Assembly (NCBI RefSeq): GCF_037325665.1 | Contig: NC_090261.1 | Coordinates: forward strand, 64,697,695 to 64,761,694 | Source of the DNA: Littorina saxatilis | Lineage: Eukaryota > Mollusca > Gastropoda > Littorinimorpha > Littorinidae | Reading direction: 5' to 3' | Length of the DNA stretch: 64,000 nucleotides | Part shown: in pieces, positions 1 to 14,400 of the stretch | Layout of the letters: each line of letters begins with the position of its first letter | How positions within the stretch are numbered: position 1 is the first letter of the stretch | Made by a program: the position numbers and the translations under genes | The notes under the pieces: model-generated | The model's database searches: none | What the model was told of the DNA's origin: nothing | The model's input: only the letters and a program-made list of their open reading frames with translations

Positions 1-46
1 TGAGTGTGAGTGTGTGTGTGTGTGTGTGAGTGTGTGTGTGTGTGTG
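1..46. repeat. (GT)n microsatellite
   Basis: Simple GT/GAGT repeat at the left edge of the window. Confidence 0.9.
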
Positions 47-1849
47 AATCCCAATCTGCACGGGAAGCAGCCAGATTGTTGATTTTCGGTATGTGTTCAA
101 ATGGAAGAACGCTTTCATCCCTTGTAGACGCCAAGACATACTAGAGGTGATTTTACGTGATCGTTCACACATGAAGGAATGTCAGTTACTTTAACCCCGC
201 GGCACCCGCACACATTTCGATCACAGAGTTTGGCAAGAAGCGCGTATTGTCAGCATGCATAATTATTCAGATATTGTACGATGTTGAAACCTACGCACGT
301 TGGCTTCGCACCGGCTGGGTCCGACACTTTGTAGCCTACATTTTCCTTTTTTGCCGTTTGGCTCCAGCGAACCACCCAGACATCAGATCTGCGGCTGCTC
401 GTTGCTGAGTTATAGCATGCCTTTGCCTATCGATTAGCGAGTAGTGAAGAAAGTACACCTCCGCTTCTACTTGTGAAACCGTCCATGCGAACGGCGTTCA
501 TGATTGGGGAATTGTGGCGGCGTAATAACCAATAAAGCTCCAGCATCGTGGAAAGTGAGTGTATCAAGTTGTGCGTCGTGTGTCTTCTTCTTGTTCGTCT
601 TGGTCTTGGAATGATGTCTTTTTTCTTTCATGTGAACACGGTTGTAAAAGCAAACAAAGGCTGTTTAAAGGGTTGGTCTGCTAGTACGTCGAACAACACG
701 TTGTTGTTGTTTTTGTTGTTTTTTTGTTTTGTTTTTGTTGTCTTTTGTTGTTGTGGAATGTGACTTTCCCTCAGTTACGAAGGACAGTAGTACAAGGCTG
801 CTGTGATCCTAGATGTTGAGTATTTTACATATAAAAACATGTTTCGAGGCTTAGCCATTAAAACATACACACATTATTCCGTTTGAATATTAAATCATTT
901 TGTGGATGGGTTTTTTTTCTGTCGGCCACGAGTGAACTATATCTTGTCACTGCCGGAGATAGATACGAAAGTCAAATAAAGTTCACTAATTGGCTCTGAC
1001 GGAAATGATTATGTGTATACAAGCCTCTAGTGTCGATTTTTCATAAAACTGTAGCAAAACTAGTCTCTCCTCGGGCTATTGTGTTCACGTAGCCTATGTG
1101 CTTTTCCCCGTTTAACGAGGCGTTTATCATCGGTGTCGAGTCATTGACGATCTGGCCGCTTAATTTGTACTCACTGGTTTGAGAAGCAATGGATGGCTGC
1201 CTGCTACACTAGCCTATCGTGCATTTATTTACTCACTGACTTGCCTATCCCGTTAGCGAAACTGAGAGGCGAGTAATCGGTAGGCCTACTTACTTACGAA
1301 TTATATTGTCTGGTGTATTTGACTGACCATCCTAGTGAGTGCTGTAAGTCACTGTCACCTTGTCAGTGGGCAGTCAGCTAATCACTGACCGGGGATTTAA
1401 TCTGTCGGCGGTATTCGGTCAGCCACGAAAGGTGGGCAAGGTTAATACGGGCCGGCCACGGCCGAGGTAAATTTACTTAGTCTCCGAGTCTGTAGGTATC
1501 GAATTCGACAGTCACTCTTCGTGGCCGCGAGGATTGACTGACCATAGATGTGTATACATATCTCTGGACTGACTAAGTGGTGATGATGAAATAATATCAA
1601 GTTAACGCAAATACGGGCATTCACACCATAGCTGCTGTGACTTGAAACAGGCAACTCAAATTTACATGGTCCTGAGAAAATTTGCCTGTTGATTCCACTT
1701 GCAGTCAAATTTCCGTTTTGCATGATTTCCGGTGAAAGTAAGATCGAATATTTTATTGATACAGTAGGGCCTATACATGTTTTTTTTTTACTGCGCAGTT
1801 TAGATGCAACTCAAGCGCCGATGACAACGCTAGCAGACGATAGCCGGGC
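47..1849. other. Upstream DNA without a recognised gene
   Basis: No coding exon, RNA gene or clear transposon was recognised. The short open frames here are composition artefacts (for example the TTG/TTT-rich stretch near 690-750). The region lies upstream of the 7-TM gene and could hold distal regulatory DNA or a 5' untranslated exon. Confidence 0.5.
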
Positions 1850-1905
1850 CTAGCGGAAGTTTGGAAGTCACATGACTTTAGTTGATCCAAGATGGTGGAC
1901 AGATT
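1850..1905 (+). promoter_or_regulatory. Candidate promoter / 5' leader of the 7-TM gene
   Basis: About 110-160 bp upstream of the start codon lie a CGGAAGT box, a second GGAAGT, an E-box-like CACATGAC and AAGATGGTGG, which resembles a YY1 initiator site. ETS and YY1 sites clustered near the transcription start are typical of broadly expressed animal genes. A strong acceptor-like pyrimidine tract ends in CAG at 2007, so the leader may also be spliced. Assignment is inference from motifs only. Confidence 0.35.
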
Positions 1906-2008
1906 GAGAGGCTAACCTTTATGCGCCTTAGGTTGATCGCAGAACTCATCAGTACTCGTTGTAATCTGAATGTAACTCATCTCATTACGTCATTGTCTGT
2001 CTTTCAGA

Positions 2009-2499
2009 ATGAAACCGCTGTCAGTTCGCGTCGTCGCTGTTGTTGTTTTACTCACACTGCGGGCAGCAACAGCGCTACATCTACAAGGAACATGGAACTC
2101 CAAAAATTTCTTCGTCTTTCTCGCCAAGTTTGGATTCCAGAAAACGAACCCACAGAAACTGGAAGACACCCAGGGCTACATTTACGGCAACATAACAGCA
2201 ACGGACAGTTCAGGGGCTGCCGTTCATAGCGAGGATTTGACCCTGGTGGTGGTGGACAGTGAATATTTTATTCATTTCTATGGCAACAGAAGTTTGCCTC
2301 AAAAACAAGTGTGTCCAGTGATGTTTGGTAAGATAGACACAATAGCATTTGATTACGCGTGCAATGCAAAAGGCGTGGAGGACTTTCTGCGTGCCATACC
2401 CTGCCCTCAGGGAAAGCTTTGTGTGGATGAGGACAACCCCGCCAACGTGATCCCGGAATCCCAGTTTACTTTCAAAGTGAGGGATACAGAACAACCAAG
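2009..2499 (+). CDS. 7-TM gene, coding exon 1
   Basis: ATG at 2009 is chosen because it opens a clean signal peptide (residues 1-22). The exon encodes the signal and most of the luminal domain, 163 codons plus two bases, and ends ACAACCAAG before GTAAG at 2500. A pyrimidine tract ending CAG at 2007 sits just before the ATG, so this may be the second exon of the transcript. Copies of the exon end and donor continue downstream as a tandem array. Confidence 0.9.
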
Positions 2500-5400
2500 G
2501 TAAGATCACAATCTGTTTCGTGGTCACTACTCCATTGTAAGTCCTAAAACAACCAAGGTAAGATCACAATCTGTTTCCTGGTCACTACTCCATTGTAATG
2601 TAAGTCCTAAAACAACCAAGGTAAGATCACAATCTGTTTCCTGGTCACTACTCCATTGTAATGTAAGTCCTAAAACAACCAAGGTAAGATCACAATCTGT
2701 TTCCTGGTCACTACTCCATTGTAAGTCCTAAAACAACCAAGGTAAGATCACAATCTGTTTCCTGGTCACTACTCCATTGTAAGTCCTAAAACAACCAAGG
2801 TAAGATCACAATCTGTTTCCTGGTCACTACTCCATAATCCATTGTAAGTCCTAAAACAAACATGAAAGTAAAGGTGGAAATAACATAAATTAGGCATGAT
2901 TGCAAACAGACAGGGGCGGATTATGGGGGGGGGGGGGGGGGGTGTTACAGGGGTTCCGGAGGAGGCTTTGCCCCCCAGACCCCCCAACGGGCCTTGCCCC
3001 TGTATCCCACAAAGGGTCTACCCCTGGACCCCAGGTTGTAACCCCCCCCCCCCCCCTCTGGCTTAACTGCTCCGCCCCTGACAGACATGCCAAAATGACA
3101 TTATTTGAGGATAAATTCAGTTCTTTTAGATTGGGTTTTCGGGGTCTTTTACTAGTTTTAGAGGTTTTAGGGGGACTGAATGTAAGGCCTAAAAAAAAAA
3201 TAGGTGTGGTTACGGTAACCCGACCTACCCTATTTTTGGGGGCCGACCCTATAACTTTTTATTACATTTGTCACAAAAATACCAAAAAAACCAAGTAAAC
3301 GAGTGCAGAAAACGCAATGAAAGCGAAAGCGCCCGAGTCGCACACTTATTTCCCTGTCAAGTAGGTTTAATTTGTACACATTAGAAAAAAAAAGTTAAAA
3401 AAAAAAAAGTGATTGCCTACCTTCCTACCCTATTTTTTGGGGCTATGTTACCGTAACCACACCTATTATTTTTTTTGGCCTAACTTGAATGTAAGGTTAT
3501 TGGAATTTTTCTAGTGCTACTTGTCTGAACCAGAGATGTCAAAGCGTGTGTGCAGTACCAGTCGATATGAATGAATCTGTTGTCTGTCTTTCTGCCTAAT
3601 GTTTTGCTATTTCTAGAAGGCAAACGTGTACACCACGGTGAGGTCAGGCACAATACTGAGCAAAAAGTACAAAATGAATGGTAGCCACTTTCTGGATTTT
3701 TTTTTGCAAAGAACTGTTTTCTTCTGGTTGTTAATGTTGTTGTATTGTGATTAAAGAGAGAATAAAGAATTAATATCATTTTACAGATTATTTTTTCTGT
3801 TGATGGTTATTTTGTTTTTGATTATTTTCCATTGAAAATACAACTTAAAATGGCCACTGAAACCTGACAAAAATGAGTGATCTTGTTTGAGAAAGCACAA
3901 TGGTAAGTGAAGCAGTTTGTAGTGTCATGTTTGTATTTATTTTGGTCAAACTAAGTGTATTTAACAATTAGATATGCTCATTTTCTTTCTTTACCGTATA
4001 ATGTGTCGTTAGCGTGGACGAAAAAATTGCATTCTGTAAGTAATGCTTCGTGTCTCACTTCACACGCTGATCTAAGTCCATACCATCATCATATCTTTCA
4101 CATGCAACTTGATATTTCCACTGATAATTGGAAGTTACTGAATAAAATGACACAATCTAGCACAAATAAAAGCAATCAGAAGACCTAGGGTTGTGAAAGA
4201 ATGTGTGAAAGGCAATATCCGACGTTTTGCGTCACTGCGTTACTTACGTTTTTGCACTTCCAAAATCTAACGCGAAGTCGACACGGGCACACGAACGAAT
4301 GTCAATCGACTCAATGCACTGCGGAAATTTCCACAGATTACGAATAAATGGCCTTCACCTTTACCACAATGCATTGAGAGGAGGTATTTTGATCTGGAAG
4401 TTGTTCGTGTCTTTGGCGTTTCGCGCAAACTTACGACATCTCAAGAGTTTTTCAGACAGACGAACTTCAAGAATCATCGATCCCTTATTGATTTTGCTGA
4501 GTTACCCAACAGGCAACTACTTTTGTTCCTGTTTTATCCAAAATCACCAGCATTTGTTTAAATTGATGCTGAACTTAGTGGATTTCGTTCGTCATTCTCG
4601 CCACTCTGCCGACATTTCTTGGTGTCTTTCAATACGAACGTCAGGAAAAGTTAACCTTTTCTTGAACCAAAGTTGATATTTTTGTGATTGACTTAAAGTT
4701 TCTTCGAGTTTGTATAAAGAAAGCTCTGAAGGGGAAATTTTAGTTACATTTTCCTGCATTTTAATAGTGTGGCTTGTTTTAGATTACGTTCGTATTTCTG
4801 ACATAATTTTCGTTTCGTGTCACTCGAACCAACGCAATCAGCAATTCAGTTCATTGTGGTAGATGGCAGATACAATGTAAATCAAAACATGTTTACGTAT
4901 GTTATCTTCTACAGAAAACAGAAAAAGAAAACAAGCGAATAAGAAAAATAATCAGTTGTGAAACGATGATAATTGATGATGTTGGTAATGTTGGACACAA
5001 CAATTCAGGTGTCAAAAATAACTTACGTAATAATTTTCAGACTTTGCCTGTAACTGTGAATATTTGCCATTGTTGAATATTCAAGTATGATTTGATCATT
5101 TCAAACTGTATCAGGAACCTCTTACACACCAGACTAGATTTCAAGAGTACTAGAATTCAAGCATAACAGACTTCACAATTTTGGTGTCTTCATAACTTAC
5201 GCTTGGTGTCTTCATAACTTACGCTACATCTGATTCACTTGCCATATTATTTTCAGGCCTTCACTTTTGTTTTCAGTTGTGTTGCATGGTCTACCAGAAA
5301 GGTGATCAATTAAATCAGCAGCATTACAATGCTGCCTAATCTTGTTCTTGTAAAAAAGTGATGGACTTGCCAAATGATGTAAGTAATGGTGTCTTCACAA

Positions 5401-8400
5401 CAACTATTTCTTGCTCAATTGATTTACACAAAATGTAGGTGCTGTCTGGCTGGATTTTATGGATAAAATGTAACTCAAACACTAGACAAAATCAAAGATT
5501 CCAAAAGTTTTAACTTGATAGAAATATCTTGCAGTTGGTGTCCACCAAGTACTTACATCATTGTCCATGCATACCTATGATTGACGATCAATAAAGGAAA
5601 GAGACATGAAGGCAATTATGTTTTGACTTTTATTTCCGGAAAAGCTGTGTTTTAGCTCCCATTACAATCATAGACTTTTCCATCTGAGCATTTTTTATTT
5701 TTGATGCTCATGTCAGCATTTCGTTGCTCAGTATTGTGCCTGTCCTCGTGTGAGTGTTCTGGTTATTTTGTTTTGTTTTGTTTCAATCGACTGACTAACT
5801 TAGTCCAGCCTGTCTGATATTTAAACCTAAAGGACAACCAATGATTCTGATACAGTGATTCCTACGATGTCAGGCTCCTCTCAACCTCCCAATCCCATGA
5901 AAGGGGCCAAGGGCGCTTTATTCATGGTTATATTATATCATATATGATACTGTTCACTTAGTTCAAAGGTGTTTGTTTTAATTGATCATATTCACATTCA
6001 CAGCCTTTGGCTATTTACCTTGAGTAGCTCCATAAATAGTTGGTGTCCTTTTGACCCTGCTAGTATTTAATATAATTCCTGTTAGGGAAGGGTTGAGAAA
6101 AGGTTAGTTTTCATACTGCAAGGCTAAAGTCAAGACAAGGAGAGATTTTATGTTACGTAGATCGCTGGTCATACATCAAAACACCTTTCACATTCACAAC
6201 AAAGACGTATACTGATAAGATTATTATGTTACTATGACATGTAATTAAATTATAATTCAGAATTCTGTCAAGTCGTTGCTGTTACTGTAATGGTGATGCG
6301 GCAGCTTCCAGAGACATGGGTATAATGACAGTTTGTGCTGTTACTGAGTGTTAGTGTTATTTTCTTCTTCAATCATAGTATTTCATAAATACAACCCATT
6401 GTTTCTACTGCACTTTAAACTTTCATTCTTCTTCTTCTGCGTTCGTGGGCTGAAACTCCCACGTACACTCGTGTGTTTTTTTGCACGAGTGGAATTTTAC
6501 GTGTATGACCGTTTTTTACCCCGCCATTTAGGCAGCCATACGCCGTTTTCAGAGGAAAACTTTCATTCAAAACTTAATTCCAGTTGTTTGCTTTTCACCG
6601 CTTTCAATGAGCTTGTATTTTTTTTCCATGTTAAGTGTTTATTATTCATTCACATGCATTGTCATACTGTGTAGTGTTTTCATTCAGGTTCTGGTACATC
6701 AGCATAGTGTCCTGCTCACGAGACCGAGCGCAGCGACAGTGCGAATGGATGCCCAAAGCCATGAAGGAGCCGTTAACGATCCAGTACGACATTTGGGTCG
6801 TTAACGGCAACCCAGAGAGCAAGAGTCTCAACCCCTTCGAGCACCAGTTCTCTTTTGAATTCCACGACGTTTTTGAAATCCACCTGGTTGCGTTCCTGGT
6901 CATCTCGCTGATCCTGTTCCTCTGGATGTACGCCTTCCTGCGCCAGAAGCACATGATCACCAAGTTGCTGACGGTGGTGTTCGGCGGGGAGCTGCTCAGC
7001 ACCTCGCTCAGTCTCACGCACGTCTTGGTGTTCGCGTTCAACGGGAAGGGCGTGGACTGGATGAGCAAGGTTGGGACGCTGGTGGACATCGTGGTGCAGT
7101 GTCTCTTCATGATGTTTCTGCTGCTCCTGGCCAAGGGCTGGGGCATCACCACCGATGAACTCAAGTGGAAGTCCGTCTTGTTCGGCATCTGTGGCGTCTA
7201 CACTGTTCTCAACCTCTTTCTCTACATCTGGAACCTGGTGAGTTCACCTGTTTGAAAGGGTCATTTCCTTGCACAGTTGCAGTTGCATGCGCACACACGC
7301 GCATCACACCACACAATCACAAAAGGTTTACTAGTAAATCTGGCATCAAATTTTTGATACAGTAATAGTATCGTACAACAGGAAAATATACAGTTTTTTT
7401 CTCTCTAATATTAAACCAGTTTTTATTCAGGGTTTTTGTCTTCTCAGTTAAGTCTCTTTGTATACAATAGACAGAGACTCTAGACATCATCAATTGTTGG
7501 TCATAAAAACAGGTAGAAACTAGAATTAATGAATGATTATGATATATTATTGTCATACCGCCCGTATTCCAGTGCATTGTAGCTAGTTTATGTATTCTGA
7601 TTAATGAATCCATTGAGGTGTATTGAATATACTTTTTTCATAAAGACTTAAAGCTCCACACACTTGACATGGTAACAATGCATTGAGGTGTATTGAATAC
7701 ACTATGGTAAAGACTTAAAGCTCCACACACTTGACATGGTAACAATGCATTGAGGTGTATTGAATACACTATCATAAAGACTTAAAGCTCCACACACTTG
7801 ACATGGTAACAATGCATTGAGGTGTATTGAATACACTATTGTGAAGACTTAAAGCTCCACACACTTGACATGGTAACAATGCATTGAGGTGTATTGAATA
7901 CACTATTGTAAAGGCTTAAAGCTCCACACACTTGACATGGTAACAATGCATTGAGGTGTATTGGATACACTATTGTAAAGACTTAAAGCTCCACACACTT
8001 GACATGGTAACAATGCATTGAGGTGTATTGAATACACTATTGTAAAGACTTGAAGCTCCACACACTTGACATGGTAACAATGCATTGAGGTGTATTGAAT
8101 ACACTATCGAAAAGACTTAAACTAAAGCTCCACACACTTGACATGGTAACAATGCATTGAGGTGTATTGAATACACTATTGTAAAGACTTAAAGCTCCAC
8201 ACACTTGACATGGTAACAATGCATTGAGGTGTATTGAATACACTATTGTAAAGACTTAAAGCTCCACACACTTGACATGGTAACAATCCATTGAGGTGTA
8301 TTGAATACACTTTTGTAAAGACTTAAAGCTCCACACACTTGACATGGTAACAATCCATTGAGGTGTATTGAATACACTATCGTAAAGACTTAAAGCTCCA

Positions 8401-11400
8401 CACACTTGACATGGTAACAATGCTTTGAGGTGTATTGAATACACTATTGTAAAGACTTAAAGCTCCACACACTTGACATGGTAACAATCCATTGAGGTGT
8501 ATTGAATACACTATTGTAAAGACTTAAAGCTCCACACACTTGACATGGTAACAATGCATTGAGGTGTATTGAATACACTATTGTAAAGACTTAAAGTTCT
8601 ACACACTTGACATGGTAACAATCCATTGAGGTGTATTGAATATACTTTTTTCATAAAGACTTAAAGCTCCACACACTTGACATGGTAACAATGCATTGAG
8701 GTGTATTGAATACACTATTGTAAAGACTTGAAGCTCCACACACTTGACATGGTAACAATGCATTGAGGTGTATTGAATACACTCTCGTAAAGACTTAAAG
8801 CTTCACACACTTGACATGGTAACAATGCATTGAGGTGTATTGAATACACTATTGTGAAGACTTAAAGCTCCACACACTTGACATGGTAACAATGCATTGA
8901 GGTGTATTGAATACACTATTGTAAAGACTTAAAGCTCCACACACTTGACATGGTAACAATGCATTGAGGTGTATTGAATACACTATTGTAAAGACTTAAA
9001 GCTCCACACACTTGACATGGTAACAATGCATTGAGGTGTATTGAATACACTATTGTAAAGACTTAAAGCTCCACACACTTGACATGGTAACAATCCATTG
9101 AGGTGTATTGAATACACTATTGTAAAGACTTAAAGCTCCACACACTTGACATGGTAACAATCCATTGAGGTGTATTGAATACACTATCGTAAAGACTTAA
9201 AGCTCCACACACTTGACATGGTAACAATGCATTGGAGGTCTTGATTCAAGTTGAATTGATTATCTCTGTTTCACTCAGATAAAATTATGAATTAATATCA
9301 TATTCTTACTCCGAATCACATTAGCATTGAGTCACCTGAGATGCTTATCACTGAAAAACGCTTACCCGGCTAAAGAATTTAAAGGGAAGCAACCCCATCA
9401 CCAAAACGAAAGTGAAAGTAGCTTTGGTAATGGGCCAGTACACCGGGAGTTACCTCCCATACGGGTGTATGCCACGTCACTTCCTCTAGGAACACGTGCC
9501 TATTATCATACGTCTTTTTCACCTCGGAGAGGACGGTTCACTTTTTGACGCTCTGTGGCTGACCTTGTGTGTTTGAGTGACACCCGCCGGCCACGTTACC
9601 CAGCTTGTCTGCTCGCCTTGCCTACAGTTTGGTGAGCTCGTTCCCGTTTGTTGTTGGTTGTTTGCGCTGTTTCGTTACTGTACGTTGTCCGTTTTTTACG
9701 GACTTGTGTGTCAGTGACTTGCGTGTTTCGCCATTTTGTTGTGTGAGTTAGTTAGCTAACTCGTGTGACTTTGCTAGTAGCTCTGCGTGCCCTCTTTCTG
9801 TTTGGGCAAGTGTAGCTTTAGTATTTTGTTGACGCGTAAGCGTGTGTGTTTACTGTGTTTTCAGTCGTTTTGACTTACGTTTCAGTAAATCTTTTTACTT
9901 TGCCACGTGTTGTTGACGTTTGTGTCAGTGTCTTGCGTGTCGCCATTTTGTTGTGTGAGTTAGTTTTCTAGCTCGTGTGACTTTGTTTGTAGCTCTCCGT
10001 GCCTCTGCTTGTGGGGCAAGTTTAGCTATAGTATTTTGTTAACGCATTAGTGCGTGTGTTTACTGAATTTTCCAGTCGTTTAGACTTATGTTTCAGTAAA
10101 TTTTTTCGCGTTGCCACGTGTTGTTGTCAACATGTCTGATTCAGACAAGCGCCGTGGCAAGTCGGACCCCAAGGGGAAAATTAAGGCTAAGTCTTCCTCT
10201 TCCAAAGCAACGTTACTTGTTACAGACCAAGAGCGTAACACTTTGTTGGCTGTACCAATTTCGGCGCCTAGTGCTGTTACTACTTCTGCTTCTTTTGCGG
10301 CGCCTAGCGCTACTGTTACTTCTGCACCTGTCTCTACATCGGAGACTTCGTCTTCTTTGTTAGCACCTGGACAAGGTGCGTTGGTTTCCTCTCTGTTAAA
10401 GTCACTGGTTCCAGAAATCCGCAGCTTGGTGCAGGCAGAATTTCAGCGTTCCGTCGCCAGCAGTTCGGCGTTTCCGGCATCTGGCAGTGACGTCCGGGCA
10501 TTGGCTTCCGTGTCTTTGTCCTCCACTTCCGGCTTGGAGCAGCGTCCTCCCTCTTCAGCGTCGGTTGGTAAGCAGAGCTGGTCCGATAGCCCTCGTGAGG
10601 CGCCTGGACGTTCTCCTTCGGGGGACAGCTCTTTCGCATCGGGTCACGACCGATACCTTGCTGATCTTTCATTTCCGGCGATAACCTACGAGGCCCCGGA
10701 CTTGTTCGAACAGCGGCGGCAGTCGGTTTCGACTGCCGCATTTCCGGCACTTGCCGGAAGTGATGATCCGTCCGCTCCGGCACGCTACGGCGGTCGCGGC
10801 AGGATGGAGTATTCACTGACTTCCGGTCCTTCCGGATCGCGAAGTCAACCAGTGCAGTCTTCACTTCCGCATTTTGCGGTTCCGTTGACTACACTTCCGG
10901 TTTCGGCCGGAAACGCTTCTTCCTCTTCTGGTGGTTCCTTCCGGATACCAGATAGTGGATTACAGCGTGCGCCTTCCGGCTTTCAAGCGCCTAGGCTTGA
11001 GCAGGCATCACTCCACTCAGTCGGGGGAGTGACGTCAGCTCATCCAGCTCCGGTTTTTGCGGATGGTCGTCCTGCTTACCCTTTACCTTCACAGGGTTTT
11101 GGGCGGCAGGATGACGTTAGTGCTCAGGCTTTTCCGGTTTCCGGTTTGCCAGGGCATGCTTCTGCTTCCGGAACTGGTGACTTCGGTCATGGTTCCACGT
11201 GTGACTATTCTGATGCTCCATCAGTGGTCAGCGAGGAGTCGCGGGGCGTGTTTCCGTCGAAGCTCAAGTCTGTTCTTGACGTCGCGGCGGAAGTAACGTC
11301 TCGTTATTTTCCTGAAGGGGTGGTGGCTGCGGACTCTTCCGCATCATTCGTTCCTTCTGCCATGGCGGACTTCCGGCCGGCACAGGAGGATGTTTCTTCC

Positions 11401-14400
11401 TTCCGGTTCGCCGAGTCTCCGTCAGTGGCTTACCAACTTTCGCATTCACTGGTTCGTCCAGCACATGCGGGGAGTGGTATTCGGCCAGTGCCTGTTCCGT
11501 TACTGCTTCCTTTTGGTCCAGTTCCGGAATCAGCTCAGCAGTGGGTGGCTTCAGCTGCCCAAGCCTCTTCCTTCGTGCCTACGGCCAATAGGAAGCTTGG
11601 CATGCCCAATCAGAGCCAGAATTGGCTGGCGTCTTTTGCACTCCCTAGGGCTACCCTTCCGGTTTCCCGGGAATTGCTGCCTCTTCTGACTAAACCGATC
11701 AAGCGTGATTCGGTTTTGCCGGTTTCCGAGGCTTCCCTCCTCTCTGCTGAGGAGGTTGGACGTCGGCAGATCGAACTGTCCTCCATTGCGGAGACTCTCG
11801 TTCGGGCTCTGTCTCGGGCATTGACCGATTCGCTAGTTCCTTTCACTCTCAGTGAAGAACAGAATGCGGACGATGTCTCTGCGCTTTTGACCGCATTGGC
11901 CAAGGTCAATGAGGAACAATTGCGTCTTTCCTCCCTGCAGTACACCCAAGCGGTACTCTGCAGGAGGGATCTCTTCCTCTCGCAGTCCCAATTCACGGAG
12001 CTGGCTACTAGGGAGACCTTGAGAGTCTCCCCGGTCTCAGAGGAGTCTCTCTTCTGTCCGCTGGCACTGGATGCCAGACAGAAGGAGATTCAGTCAAACA
12101 AGGACAGTCAGTTCCTTGACTACACTCTGAAGGGGGTGAAACAGTCTCAGCCTTCTAAACAGAAGCAGGCTCAGACATCGTCTAACCCCAAGCCAGCTCA
12201 GAAGCGGCAGGCTTCGCCGGCCGCTCGTGGTGGGAAGAAGAGGACGGCATCGGGGAGGGGGCGTGGCGGCTCTGGAAGTAAGCCACACCCCCAATGAAGC
12301 GCTCCCGATCTCACCTCCCTCCCGCCCTCCACCTTGGTGATGGCGGGAGGCCCCTCCCGGGCACTTTCTCGTTGGATGTCGGTAGTAGACAGCCAATGGA
12401 TTGTGGGAGTGGTGAGTTCGGGCTTCCGTCTACTCTGGCGGGAGGAAAAGGCGCCTCTTACCCGAGTGCCTCCGCGGTTCAAGCTCCCCTTCTCGCAGGA
12501 AGCACGTTCCGTCTTGCAGTCGGAAATTGCCTCCCTGGAGCAGAAGGGCGCGGTGGAGAGAGTTCGGGTCCACAGCTCCCTGGGATTTTACGGGCGTCTG
12601 GTCGCTGTTCCCAAAGCATCAGGAGGATGGCGTCCCGTGTTGGATTTATCTCTCCTCAATACTTTCTTGAGGGAGATAAAATTCAAGATGGAGACGCCAG
12701 CCTCTGTCCGAGACTCTCTCCGCCCAGGAGACTGGGTGACCTCGATCGATCTCACGGACGCATACTTTCACATTCTTATGCATCCGACCGACCGGAAATG
12801 GCTTCGTTTCCGGTGGGGAGATCAGATCTACCAGTTTCGCGCACTCCCTTTCGGGCTGTCTCTCGCACCGTGGATTTTCACCATGGTGGTGAGACAGGTC
12901 TGTGCACTGGTGAGGTCCCAGGGTATCCGTCTGCGGGCTTATCTGGACGACTGGCTCATCATGAACCAGTCCCAGAGCGGCTGTTCGCAGGATACCCTGA
13001 CGGTTCTTCGAGAATCCAACTGGTTGGGGTTCTCGATCAACCGGGTAAAGTCGGAGCTGACCCCGTCACAGACATTCACTTATCTGGGGATGTCTTTCGA
13101 CACGGTCGCTTGGACTGTCCAGCCTTCTCAGAGAAGGGTGGACAAGCTCCAAGCTCAGATTCGCTCCACTTTACCTCTCCTGATGGCTTCCATCCGCTCG
13201 CTCGCCTCCATCTTGGGGCAGATGGAGTCTATGGCTCTTCTGGTTTCACTGGGCCGGGTCCACAAATGTCCGCTTCAGTTCGCGCTGAAGCCGTTTGTGG
13301 ACTCTCCTCTGGTGGACTGGGACGCCCTCATCCCTTTGCAGGGATGGTTCCAGTCTGCGACCCTTCCGTGGTTGCACACGGAGTGGGTCTGCAGAGGTGT
13401 TCCGATCGTCGTGCCCCTCCCCGACCTGGACCTCTTTACAGATGCGTTCAGGGAGGGTTGGGGGGCACATACAGATCTTCAGACTCCTCCCTTTCCGTTA
13501 CTCAGCCGAGTAATCCGGAAAGCGGAGATGGAGGAGCCGGCCCTTCTTCTTCTGGTCGCTCCTCTGTGGCCGTCGCAGGTCTGGTTTCCAGATCTTCTTC
13601 GGCTTGCCCAAGGGCCCCCCATTCCTCTCGCACTCGTGCGAGGGGAACTAGTGCAGCCCCGAACAGGCATTCCACACGAGGAGCCCAGTCTTCTGAAGCT
13701 TCACGTGTGGAAGTTGTTCGGGACTCGCTGAAGCGCTCTGGGGCGTCGTCTTTGACTCTGGACTTGGTGGCTCGCTCGCATAGAGCGTCCACCTCTTCAG
13801 TTTATGCTTCCCACTGGAAGGCATGGACTGCCTGGTGTTCAGCTAGAGGGGTGAGTTCGGTGGCTCCGCGCTCTATTCAGGTCGCTAACCACCTCTCTTT
13901 CATGTCTTCACAGGGCGCCTCAGTCTCCTCGTTGAGGGTCCGGCGCTCCGCTATCTCGGCGACTCTTCAGCAGATTGGTCGTTCTGTTCGAGTCGGGGGC
14001 GTTATAGCTGCAGTCATTAAAGGGGCTGCTCTTAAGGAAGCTAAAGCTCGTTTGCCCGCTCCCAAGTGGGACTTGTTTTTAATCCTGGAATTCCTTCGTT
14101 CTGCGGATTTTGAGCCTTTAAGCGAGGCCAGTCTGTTCAATGTCACTCGCAAAGCGCTGTTTCTCCTTTTGTTGGCTACGGCCCGACGGGGTAGCGAGGT
14201 CCACGCCCTGTCGGGTCAGCCTGGAGATATCTCCTTTGAGCCGGACGGTTCCGCATCTTTGCGTTTCCGGCCTGATTTCCTGGCCAAGAATCAGTCTCCG
14301 GGGCAGGCCTCTCCGCTGGTTAGAGTTAAGGCTCTGACCAGCGCGTTGGCCCCGGGTGACCCCGATTCGGTCAATTGCCCTGTGAGGGCACTTCGTCTGT

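Noticed and set aside
548-763. 71-codon hydrophobic frame near the left edge
   Set aside because: Its hydrophobic end is a TTG/TTT microsatellite-like stretch; no homologue recognised.
2890-3298. Proline/glycine-rich frames around 2890-3298
   Set aside because: They lie across the G- and C-homopolymers of the hAT-like MITE.
4227-4676. 149-codon frame in intron 1
   Set aside because: No recognisable domain, ordinary intronic composition, poor start context.
9327-9548. Matching frames at 9327-9548 (+) and 14929-15171 (-)
   Set aside because: They are the two inverted repeats of the DIRS element read in opposite directions.
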